Positions 56,690 to 64,000 of a stretch of DNA of 64,000 nucleotides are shown in pieces. Location of the stretch: positions 310,001-374,000 of the forward strand of contig JAYQJE010000003.1 of NCBI GenBank assembly GCA_038142005.1, in the 5' to 3' direction. The number at the start of each line of letters is the position of its first letter. The stretch's first letter is position 1. A model generated the notes under the pieces. The model saw only the letters and a program-made list of their open reading frames with translations, made no database searches and had not been told where the DNA came from. The translations under genes and the position numbers were made by a program. This DNA comes from SHAN690 sp023262195 (GTDB taxonomy: Bacteria; Bacteroidota; Bacteroidia; Flavobacteriales_G; Salibacteraceae).

Positions 56690-57976
56690 CTAGTAGTCGT
56701 AGCGCTTACCCCATATTGACTTCAGCCAGTCTTTTATGGCGGATTCGCGCTTGTTCTTGCCAGGGTTATAAAAAGTATGACCCGAAATTTCTTCGGGTAA
56801 AAACTCTTGGTCGGTGAAGGATCCATCGTAACTATGGGCGTACTTATAGTCTTTACCATAGCCTAAGTCTTTCATCAGCTTTGAAGGTGCATTACGAATA
56901 TGCAGCGGCACACTTAAATCACCCGTTTCACGGACCTTAGCCTGCGCTTCGCCAATGGCGGCATAGCTCGCGTTACTCTTTGCGCTGGTTGCCAAATAAA
57001 TTGTGCACTGGCTTAACGTAATTCTACATTCTGGATATCCAATGGAATGGACCGCTTGATAGCAGCTATTGGCTACCACAAGCGCTTGTGGATTTGCATT
57101 GCCCACATCTTCACTTGCCAAAATGAGCAGTCTGCGTGCAATGAACAACGGGTCTTCTCCGCCTTCGATCATTCGAGCCAGCCAATAAACCGCAGCATTG
57201 GGATCACTACCGCGAATACTTTTTATAAATGCGGAGATGATATCGTAATGCTGATCGCCTGTTTTATCATACCTGGCCATTTTAGTTTTCACAACTCGCA
57301 TGACCGCTTCATCCGTCACTTGTGCTTTTGAGCCTAAGCTTTGAACCACCAGCTCGAGCGTATTGAGCAATTTTCGCCCATCACCACCACTCAATTGAAA
57401 CAATGCTTTGGTCTCTTTAACCTTAACATTCATTTCTTTTAGCCATTCGTCTTGGTTAAGCGCCCGATCCAAGAGCTGTTGTAAAACATCAGCACCAAAA
57501 GACTCCAAAACATATACTTGTGACCGTGATAATAATGCAGGGATCACCTCAAACGATGGGTTCTCAGTTGTGGCTCCAATGAGGGTTACGGTTCCCTTTT
57601 CCACAGCACCCAGCAAGCTGTCTTGTTGACTCTTGCTAAACCTGTGAATCTCATCTATAAATAAGATTGGTTTTGAAACCGACATCAGGTCTTTTCGCGA
57701 GGCTCTATCGATAATCTCTCGCACGTCCTTTACACCACTATTTATGGCACTCAAGGAATAGAAAGGCCTATCCAATTCCTTAGCTATAATTTGAGCTAGC
57801 GTGGTTTTACCTACACCAGGAGGGCCCCAAAAAATGATGGATGGAATAGAGCCTGCTTTGATAGCCAACTTGAGCGGCCCGTCTTTGCCTACAATCTGAT
57901 CTTGACCAATGTATTCGGCTAATGATTCGGGGCGAAGTCTTTCAGCGAGTGGTGTTTGTAAATCTGGATGCGCCAT
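56690..57976 (-). CDS. rarA: Replication-associated recombination protein RarA/MgsA
   Basis: AAA+ clamp-loader-like ATPase that acts at stalled replication forks. From ATG 57976 (MAHPDLQTPLAERLRPESLA): Walker A IIFWGPPGVGKTTLAQII, Walker B PILFIDEIHRFSKSQQD, sensor 1 VTLIGATTENPSFEVIPALL, and the conserved C-terminal domain with ASEDVGNANPQALVVA, LATSAKSNASYAAIGEAQ and VPLHIRNAPSKLMKDLGYG. The length is 428 residues. An in-frame TTG at 57985 adds three residues and is unlikely. The stop lies 173 bases from the SPFH start, and that gap shows no gene. Confidence 0.95.
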   Translation of the reverse strand: MAHPDLQTPLAERLRPESLAEYIGQDQIVGKDGPLKLAIKAGSIPSIIFWGPPGVGKTTLAQIIAKELDRPFYSLSAINSGVKDVREIIDRASRKDLMSVSKPILFIDEIHRFSKSQQDSLLGAVEKGTVTLIGATTENPSFEVIPALLSRSQVYVLESFGADVLQQLLDRALNQDEWLKEMNVKVKETKALFQLSGGDGRKLLNTLELVVQSLGSKAQVTDEAVMRVVKTKMARYDKTGDQHYDIISAFIKSIRGSDPNAAVYWLARMIEGGEDPLFIARRLLILASEDVGNANPQALVVANSCYQAVHSIGYPECRITLSQCTIYLATSAKSNASYAAIGEAQAKVRETGDLSVPLHIRNAPSKLMKDLGYGKDYKYAHSYDGSFTDQEFLPEEISGHTFYNPGKNKRESAIKDWLKSIWGKRYDY

Positions 57977-57982
57977 GCAAAG

Positions 57983-57990
57983 CAAACATA
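57983..57990 (-). promoter_or_regulatory. Possible -7 box for rarA
   Basis: Minus-strand TATGTTTG, matching TAnnTTTG, 7 bases upstream of the rarA ATG. Very close to the start codon, so it would give an almost leaderless mRNA. Confidence 0.3.
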
Positions 57991-57991
57991 G

Positions 57992-58696
57992 CTAGTCTTC
58001 CAATCCAAACCGGGTTATCCTTAAAAATTGAGAAACTGCAAAAGACTGTTCTGGGCTGCCATCAGAGCTTAAACCGAATCCAACGTAGTTTTCGCTTGCG
58101 TTACCTTGCATACTGAAGTGGTTTTCTTCAAGATCAAAGTTGGGGTTAAAACTCACGCCATTAATCGAGAATGCGGGCTTCTCATTTTCAAACCACAACT
58201 TCACTAGGCCATCCGTGTTATCATTCCCAAGGAGGGAACTTATGTATGGAGCCAGATTCAATTCCAACTCCAATTCTTTGTAATAAAGTACTATGAAAAA
58301 CTGTGTACCATCTGTAGATCCGTACTCTGAGTACGTAAACTCATAAGTAAGCTCTTCCCATTCGCGATTACTGACTTCGCTGGCACTTATCGCTGATGTC
58401 ATATCTAAGCTCAGCGCACACCCTTCTTCTGAAGGCACCAACTGTATCAAGGCTTGTCCAGACCCATCATTCACCTCTGAGATGGCCAAGTTTCGTTCAT
58501 CCACATTCGGATTACATCCCTCCATCGAGCGATTAACCTCCCATTGCTCAGATGTCTTCATTACCCTTTGCATTTCGATAATCACTTGTGGCTGGGGATC
58601 TTCAGGATCTTCAGGAAACTCAAAAGGCTCTTCCTTAGTGCATCCAAAGATTAAGAGCGCAATTACCACACTTACAAACCATCGATTACCCTTCAT
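57992..58696 (-). CDS. Lipoprotein of unknown function
   Basis: From ATG 58696: MKGNRWFVSVVIALLIFGC, with lipobox IFGC, then an acidic Glu/Pro-rich spacer (EEPFEFPEDPEDPQPQ) and about 200 residues rich in beta-strands (WEELTYEFTYSEYGSTDGTQ, FFIVLYYKELELELNLAPYI). Five cysteines are present, counting the lipid-bearing one; the two in EGCNP and EGCALS may form a disulfide. I recognise no family. It sits 15 bases upstream of rarA on the same strand. An earlier start at 58723 would spoil the signal. Confidence 0.6.
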   Translation of the reverse strand: MKGNRWFVSVVIALLIFGCTKEEPFEFPEDPEDPQPQVIIEMQRVMKTSEQWEVNRSMEGCNPNVDERNLAISEVNDGSGQALIQLVPSEEGCALSLDMTSAISASEVSNREWEELTYEFTYSEYGSTDGTQFFIVLYYKELELELNLAPYISSLLGNDNTDGLVKLWFENEKPAFSINGVSFNPNFDLEENHFSMQGNASENYVGFGLSSDGSPEQSFAVSQFLRITRFGLED

Positions 58697-58794
58697 TCTA
58701 TCAAATTTATCAAACACAAACAACTACAATGGTTATAATGAGAGTACGGTCGAAAAGACAAATTGTTTTCTCACAGACCGAGTTTGGTTAATGA

Positions 58795-58802
58795 TAGATT
58801 TG
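58795..58802 (+). promoter_or_regulatory. Candidate -7 box for the phosphopantetheinyl transferase gene
   Basis: TAGATTTG, matching TAnnTTTG, 10 bases before the ATG at 58813. A TTGTTTTC at 58763 is further upstream than the usual -33 spacing. Confidence 0.4.
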
Positions 58803-58812
58803 CGGCAGTTTT

Positions 58813-59511
58813 ATGAGTGTAAGCAACGAAATAAAGGTATACGCCACACAAGTTCTTGAGCCTTGGCCCAAAGCAACATTTGACGGTTTGATGGAATTAA
58901 TTCCTCAAGAGCTTCAGGAGCTTGTACTCAAAGAAGAAGGCTGGGAAAACCAACATGGTAATTTGGCCAGAAAGCTCATGTTATGGTATGGCATGGAGCA
59001 AATGGGAGCCGATATGAATGACTTATTTGAGAGTGTCCAGTACACCGAGTCGGGTAAGCCATACATCGTTGAGGCTCCACATTTTAGCCTCGCCAACGAT
59101 GGCGCAGTAGCAGTGTGCGCTATTAGCGAGATCAGCACTTTAGGTATTGATGTGGAACGTATGAAACCGCTCAACCTCGCCAACTATCGAGAGATGATGA
59201 CCTACATGGAATGGAGAGAGATATACTCACATATGATTCCTTTAAAGAGATTTTATGAATTCTGGACCATCAAGGAAAGTGTAATCAAAGCTGATGGAAC
59301 CCAAGTGAATCCAGACATTAAGGAAATATATATACAGCCAGATAGTGCATTTTTTAACGCCAACGATTGGTACATACATCCGATAGACTTCGAATATTAT
59401 GGATATGTGGCTATTATGGTATGCTCTGATCCTCATGCAGACGTGGACGTTATTCAAGTTGATATCCCTACATTATTTGCAGACGGTGAGCTAGTTTCGG
59501 CAGCTAGATAA
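58813..59511 (+). CDS. 4'-phosphopantetheinyl transferase superfamily protein
   Basis: Transfers the phosphopantetheine arm of CoA to a carrier-protein serine. The 232-residue pseudodimeric Sfp-type layout is clear: ARKLMLWYGMEQMG in the first half, HFSLANDGAVAVCAI, Mg-binding GIDVE (Asp113, Glu115), and WTIKESVIKADG (Trp151, Lys154, Glu155). No polyketide or non-ribosomal peptide gene is in the window, so the target may be the fatty-acid acyl carrier protein or a gene cluster elsewhere. The 3' end overlaps the converging menA by 8 bases. Confidence 0.92.
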   Translation: MSVSNEIKVYATQVLEPWPKATFDGLMELIPQELQELVLKEEGWENQHGNLARKLMLWYGMEQMGADMNDLFESVQYTESGKPYIVEAPHFSLANDGAVAVCAISEISTLGIDVERMKPLNLANYREMMTYMEWREIYSHMIPLKRFYEFWTIKESVIKADGTQVNPDIKEIYIQPDSAFFNANDWYIHPIDFEYYGYVAIMVCSDPHADVDVIQVDIPTLFADGELVSAAR

Positions 59512-60427
59512 TCGCACCCAGAATTAATAGTACAGACAGCACAAAGGTTCCTATTGCCAAAGGCTTGAGGTATTGGTCATAGTCTTTTGCTTTTTGAACC
59601 GCATACACTTTCATGAGATTCAGAAGTAATATTGGATAGGCTAATACAAACAACCAATTTGTAATGCTATCAAAATGGAACCAAGCATAAATGAGCATAG
59701 CATCTAAAGCCAGCGCTACAACAGTTACCTGATAGATTTTTGACCTCCGATACCCAAGCCTTACAGCCAAAGTTCTTTTTCCAGTTAGCGCATCTGTGTC
59801 TGCATCTCGCATGTTATTAATGTTCAAAACACCTGCACTTAAACCTCCAATCATAATTGCCGGAAGCATAACCCAAAAATTTAGTGAACCAACTTGGACA
59901 AAATAGCTGCCAACCACACCCAAAAAGCCAAAGAAAACAACTACAGAAAGGTCGCCTAAACCCCTATATCCATAAGGATTCTTACCTGCGGTGTACTTAA
60001 TGGATGCGCCAATTGCGGCACATCCTAGGACAAATAGAACCAACTTGGCCACAATGGAAATGGGAGCCAACCAAACCAACGTTGTGCCTGAGATTAAAGC
60101 AAGCACAGTACAAATTACAATGGCTTGGAACATTTGCTTTGGCAAGATTTTACCGGATTGAATAGCACGAGAGGGTCCAATTCGTGCATCATTATCAGTG
60201 CCGTGCTGAAAGTCTCCGTAGTCGTTGGCTAGATTGCTATTGATTTGAAGCAGTATGGTCGTAAGCGCAGTGAATAAAAGAATCAGACCATCAAAGCTAT
60301 ATTGCGAATAAGCTATTGCGGTGCCAGTTAAAGTGGATGCCAAGGCCAAGGGTAAGGTACGAAGCCGCATCGCTCCAAGCCAATCTTTTAGGCTTGGTTT
60401 ATGGTCATTATGTGTTTCTACATCCAT
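59504..60427 (-). CDS. menA: 1,4-dihydroxy-2-naphthoate polyprenyltransferase
   Basis: Integral-membrane prenyltransferase making demethylmenaquinone. It has about nine helices in 307 residues. The first metal-pyrophosphate motif is NLANDYGDFQHGTDND and IGPSRAIQSG follows; the second aspartate-rich site is NNMRDADTDALTGKRTLAVR. The DHNA-type arrangement distinguishes it from UbiA. It implies menaquinone respiration. Its start codon faces truA across 26 bases, so both promoters overlap. Confidence 0.93.
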   Translation of the reverse strand: MDVETHNDHKPSLKDWLGAMRLRTLPLALASTLTGTAIAYSQYSFDGLILLFTALTTILLQINSNLANDYGDFQHGTDNDARIGPSRAIQSGKILPKQMFQAIVICTVLALISGTTLVWLAPISIVAKLVLFVLGCAAIGASIKYTAGKNPYGYRGLGDLSVVVFFGFLGVVGSYFVQVGSLNFWVMLPAIMIGGLSAGVLNINNMRDADTDALTGKRTLAVRLGYRRSKIYQVTVVALALDAMLIYAWFHFDSITNWLFVLAYPILLLNLMKVYAVQKAKDYDQYLKPLAIGTFVLSVLLILGAII

Positions 60428-60438
60428 TGCCTAAAAGC

Positions 60439-60446
60439 TACATTTG
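60439..60446 (+). promoter_or_regulatory. Candidate -7 box for truA
   Basis: TACATTTG, matching TAnnTTTG, 7 bases before the truA ATG, inside the 26-base gap to menA. The leader would be extremely short. Confidence 0.4.
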
Positions 60447-60453
60447 CCGGCTT

Positions 60454-61209
60454 ATGAGCCAGCGTTACTTTGTTGAATTGTCTTATGATGGAACACCATT
60501 TCATGGTTGGCAAATACAGCAAAACGCCAAATCTATTCAGCAAACCCTTAATGAGGCGCTTTCCACCGTAATTAGGCATCAGATTTATGTGATTGGATGT
60601 GGCCGAACAGATACCGGAGTGCATGCAAAAAAGTTTATCGCACATTTTGATTGTCCCATTGTTCTAGACCAAGTCTTAGACATAATGTTTAAAGTCAATT
60701 GTGTGCTTCCTAAAGAAATTGCTTTACATCAGTTGCAGCAGAGTAAACCAGAATTTCATGCTCGTTTCGATGCCACGAGTCGAGCATATGAATATTTCAT
60801 TTCAAAGGTGAAAAATCCGTTTACTGTGATGCGAGCATACGAGTATCGCGAAACGCTCGACATCGACTTGATGAACAAGGCCTGCGAAGCATTATTTGAA
60901 TACAAGGACTTCACAAGCTTTGCGAAACTGCACGGTGACACCGAAACCAACTTGTGTGACATTCATAGGGCAGAATGGTCAACTTCAGTCAATATGATCA
61001 TTTTTCATGTCGTTGCAAATCGCTTTTTGCGCAATATGGTAAGAGCAATGGTTGGCACCCTCATAGAGGTGGGCCGAAAGAAGATAACGGTAGATGAATT
61101 TCGCTCAATAATTGAATCGAAAGACCGATCAAAAGCTGGATACAGTGTCCCCGCCCATGGGTTGTATTTGGTGGACATTTCCTATCCCCCAGAAACTGGA
61201 ATTGCATGA
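60454..61209 (+). CDS. truA: tRNA pseudouridine(38-40) synthase
   Basis: Converts uridines 38-40 in the anticodon arm to pseudouridine. ATG 60454 gives MSQRYFVELSYDGTPFHGWQ, the family N-terminus; the catalytic Asp53 is in GCGRTDTGVHAKKFIAHFD. FHARFDATSRAYEYFI and the C-terminal FLRNMVRAMVGTLIEVGRKK are also typical. It has 251 residues. A longer frame from 60316 runs through menA and is rejected. The stop overlaps the ABC exporter start (ATGA), so the two are coupled. Confidence 0.95.
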   Translation: MSQRYFVELSYDGTPFHGWQIQQNAKSIQQTLNEALSTVIRHQIYVIGCGRTDTGVHAKKFIAHFDCPIVLDQVLDIMFKVNCVLPKEIALHQLQQSKPEFHARFDATSRAYEYFISKVKNPFTVMRAYEYRETLDIDLMNKACEALFEYKDFTSFAKLHGDTETNLCDIHRAEWSTSVNMIIFHVVANRFLRNMVRAMVGTLIEVGRKKITVDEFRSIIESKDRSKAGYSVPAHGLYLVDISYPPETGIA

Positions 61210-62962
61210 GTGAAAAGAAAAGTCTGTTTCAGGCAATGCTTTCGACTTAAAACTTCTACTCAGAATTTTAAGGTACTCAAAGCCTTATCGCGGGGTGTTT
61301 TTTCTAGCTGCAATGTTGGTGCTTGTGGCCGCAGTATTGGCGCCACTTCGACCATGGTTAATTCAATACACGCTTGACGAAACCATCATCATTGCTAGGA
61401 CAAATATGCTGAAGTTCATGACCATGATTATAATTGGTATGCTGGTACTAGAGGCGGTGGTTCAATTTGCTCAAACGTATTTCGCCAACTGGCTCGGACA
61501 ATCCGTAATTCGGGACTTGCGGGTTGATGTATTTAGAAAGATTACAAACTTCCGATTGAAATATTTCGACCAAACCCCCATAGGAACACTCATCACAAGG
61601 GCGGTAAATGATCTTGAAACCATTGCAGATATATTCTCCGAAGGTATTCTCATCATAATTGGTGAAATAATCAAGCTCATTGTTGTGATTATAGCCATGT
61701 TGATCATTGATTGGCGCCTAACCTTGATTTGCATCATTCCAATTCCAATTCTACTCTGGGCAACCAATGTTTTCAAGAATTACATCAAACTCGCGTTTCA
61801 AGATGTACGGACAGAGGTATCCAAGCTCAATGCGTTTGTTCAGGAGCATATTACGGGCATGTTTATCGTGCAAATCTTTAATCGGGAAAAGCAGGAACTC
61901 GATAAGTTTAAAACCATCAACGCTCGTCATCGAGATGCGCACTTACGCACCGTATTTGCAAACTCCATATTCTTTCCAGTGGTGGAAGTGTTAAGTGCGA
62001 TGTCTTTGGCTTTGCTAATATGGTGGGGCAGTAGACAAGTAATGGCGGGTCAGGTTCAATATGGTGACCTCGTTGCCTTCTTACTCTATATATACATGAT
62101 TTTCAGACCAATTCGTCAATTGGCAGACCGATTCAATACGCTCCAAATGGGTATGGTGGCCAGTGAGCGTGTATTTCGAGTATTGGATACTGAGGCCCAA
62201 ATCAACGGCTCTGGTGCTAACTTAACGCCAAAAATCGATGGCAACATTTCTTTCGAGAATGTGTGGTTTGCTTACAATGATGAAGACTGGGTGCTGCGTA
62301 ATGTTTCATTTAAGGTTAATGCGGGTCAGCGAATTGCCATCGTAGGAGCCACAGGAGCCGGAAAATCAAGCATCATTAATTTATTAAGCCGATTTTACGA
62401 ATACAACAAAGGGAGCATCGAAATTGATGGAACCGATTTAAGAGATTTTGATCCATCATACCTGTCAAGGCAGGTAGGCGTTGTACTTCAAGATGTAGTT
62501 CTATTTTCTGACTCCATCATAAACAACATCACGCTTAATAACCCCAACATAGATCGCGAGCGTGTAATTGAAGCTGCTAAAGCTATTGGTGCACATCAAT
62601 TCATTGAACGATTGCCTGGCACATATGACTATGATGTGAAAGAGCGTGGTGGGGTACTCAGTGTTGGACAAAGACAGATGCTCGCTTTCATTCGGGCTTA
62701 TATTTACAATCCCGCTGTGCTGGTATTGGATGAAGCCACTTCTTCTGTTGACACTGAAACCGAAACCATGATTCAAGCAGCCATCGATAAAATCACTGCT
62801 GGCCGTACCTCTATCATTATTGCCCACCGTTTGGCTACCATCCAACATGCAGATATCATTATGGTGATGGATCAAGGCCAAGTTGTGGAAACGGGCAATC
62901 ATCAAGAGCTCTTACAACGAGATGGTGCCTATCGGAAACTGTATGATTTGCAGTTTGTATGA
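61206..62962 (+). CDS. ABC exporter, MsbA/LmrA-like (frameshifted)
   Basis: Half-size ABC exporter. The ATG at 61206 overlaps the truA stop; after MSEKKSLFQA the frame breaks at AA (61235-61236). One more A gives ANAFDLKLLLRILRYSKPYR, the usual N-terminal linker, and 585 residues. Six membrane helices follow with the coupling segment FDQTPIGTLITRAVNDLETI. The ATPase has Walker A IAIVGATGAGKSSIINL, signature VLSVGQRQMLAFIR, Walker B VLVLDEATSSVDTETE and switch His in IIAHRLATIQHA. It is probably one half of a heterodimer or a homodimer; no partner is adjacent. Confidence 0.9.
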
Positions 62963-64000
62963 TTACAACTTGTCTAGTAGGTACTGTCCAGTATAACTCG
63001 CTTTACACTTCACAATTTCCTCTGGTGTTCCTTCAAATACGATATGGCCGCCTTCCACTCCGCCTTCTGGCCCGAGGTCAACAATCCAATCGGCTTGTTT
63101 GATCACCTCTAGGTTGTGCTCAATCACCAAGATGGTGTGGCCCAAATCGATGAGTTTGTTAAAGCTTGCCATAAGCTTTCGAATGTCGTGGGTGTGCAAG
63201 CCTGTGGTGGGCTCGTCAAAAAGGAAGAAAGTGCCTCCGCCATCCGCTGATTGTCCTTTGCCGATGTAAGACGCCAGCTTTATTCGCTGCGCTTCTCCCC
63301 CACTCAATGTGCTTGAACTCTGTCCCAAACTCACGTAGCCGAGGCCAACTTCTTGTAGTGGTGTGAGCTTGGCGATTATTTTCTTTTCCGCGGCTTTTTT
63401 GGCGTGTAATTCAAAAAATGCGATGGCATTATCCACGGTCATATCCAACACATCGGCAATGCTCTTTTCGTGATATGTTACTTCCAAAACGGTCTCCTTA
63501 AACCGCTTTCCCCGCACTCTTCACATGGCAAATGGATATCCGGCATAAATTGCATCTCCACGGTGATTTCACCTTCGCCTTGACACACCTCACACCTACC
63601 CCCATCTACGTTGAAGGAAAAATGTGCTGGCTTTAAACCTCGTTGTCTTGCTAATGGAAGCGATGAGAAAAGTGCCCGTATATCATCAAACGCCTTTGTG
63701 AAGGTCACGGGGTTACTACGAGATGACCTACCAATTGGATTCTGATCGATAAACTCGACTGAATCCACCCTATTCAAATGACCCTCGATGGCTTGAAATG
63801 CTCCAGACTGAACCGCGCTATGCCCACCAGTGCGTTTTACCAGTGCTGGATACAACACTTTTTAATCAACGATGACTTACCCGAACCACTCACACCGGTA
63901 ACCACGGTGAGTATCCCGAGTGGAAATTGCACATCTATATTTTTCAAATTGTTTTCTCGAGCGCCTTTAATATCTACCGAATATTTCCAAGGCCTTCTGT
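62963..64000 (-). CDS. uvrA: Excinuclease ABC subunit A, C-terminal part (two frameshifts, cut by window edge)
   Basis: DNA-damage recognition ATPase of nucleotide excision repair. Only the C-terminal third is in the window. Visible: the second Walker A (VVTGVSGSGKSSLI) with WKYSVDIKGARENNLKNID before it, the zinc finger CEVCQGEG...LPCEECGGK (C-x2-C...C-x2-C), SSTLSGGEAQRIKLASYIGK as ABC signature, and FFLFDEPTTGLH with VIEHNLEVIKQADWIVDLG. Two one-base losses split it: the T5 run at 63859-63863 (restores SLIKKVLYPALV) and the C4 run at 63510-63513 (restores CEECGGKRFKETVLEV). It converges with the ABC exporter without a gap. Confidence 0.95.

Noticed and set aside
58813..59511. Secondary-metabolite cluster signalled by the phosphopantetheinyl transferase
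   Set aside because: No polyketide, peptide synthetase or carrier-protein gene is nearby; the neighbours are menA, truA and housekeeping genes.

Overview
This window is chromosomal DNA of a Bacteroidota bacterium, most likely order Flavobacteriales. The evidence is a bamD-rpoZ-coaBC-DUF4835 block, the Bacteroidota-type omega subunit, a 1557-residue surface protein ending in a type IX secretion (T9SS) sorting domain, DUF2911/DUF3108/DUF4199-type proteins, many unusual TTG/GTG starts with no clear Shine-Dalgarno sites, and recurrent TAnnTTTG (-7) promoter boxes. The DNA is AT-rich and densely coding. I see no transposase, integrase, phage gene, CRISPR array or rRNA.

Layout. 1-4.9 kb: DUF819 edge fragment, a cysteine-dioxygenase-like/methyltransferase fusion, the coupled tgt-LptF/G pair, and a secreted nuclease with Cys/His tail modules. 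5.1-10.8 kb: clpB, a broken diacylglycerol-kinase gene, a YdeI-like protein, a DEAD-box helicase and a small membrane protein. 10.9-18.6 kb: a membrane glycosyltransferase-like protein, DUF2807 lipoprotein, lipid A deacylase-like protein, mazG, and a dpp7-methyltransferase-ZIP operon. 18.7-25 kb: a SiaB/SiaC-like phospho-switch pair, then a minus-strand envelope operon with two SPOR-domain proteins, then a LOG protein. 25-32.9 kb: a propeller lipoprotein, clpP, the bamD-rpoZ-coaBC-DUF4835 operon, an alpha-oxoamine synthase, FKBP isomerase and DjlA-like protein. 33-40.8 kb: three tRNA genes (Ser, Pro, Arg), a CcrA-like subclass B1 metallo-beta-lactamase heading a run of exported or hydrolytic enzymes, ferredoxin and DUF2911 protein. 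40.9-50.3 kb: fused isobutyryl-CoA mutase (IcmF), murB, ffh-folD and an ABC exporter. 50.4-64 kb: the T9SS surface protein, rpmH, an SPFH-DUF4177-Arc mini-operon, rarA, a phosphopantetheinyl transferase, menA diverging from truA, a second ABC exporter and the 3' part of uvrA.

The most striking property is that about one third of the genes, including essential ones (tgt, clpP, uvrA, lptF), are split by single-base shifts. Most fit one missing base in a short A/T or G/C homopolymer, and undoing each shift restores a family-typical protein of normal length. I read this as consensus sequencing error rather than biology. I annotate such genes as single CDS spanning both parts and give the site of each shift. 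One gene (diacylglycerol kinase) also has a nonsense codon and may be really dead.

Functionally the window is mostly housekeeping (translation, proteostasis, cell wall, lipid and quinone synthesis, DNA repair) mixed with envelope and secreted functions. I found no clearly new multi-gene system. The best leads are the dioxygenase-methyltransferase fusion, the SiaB/SiaC pair, the SPOR-protein operon, the SPFH-DUF4177-Arc trio and the CcrA-like beta-lactamase.
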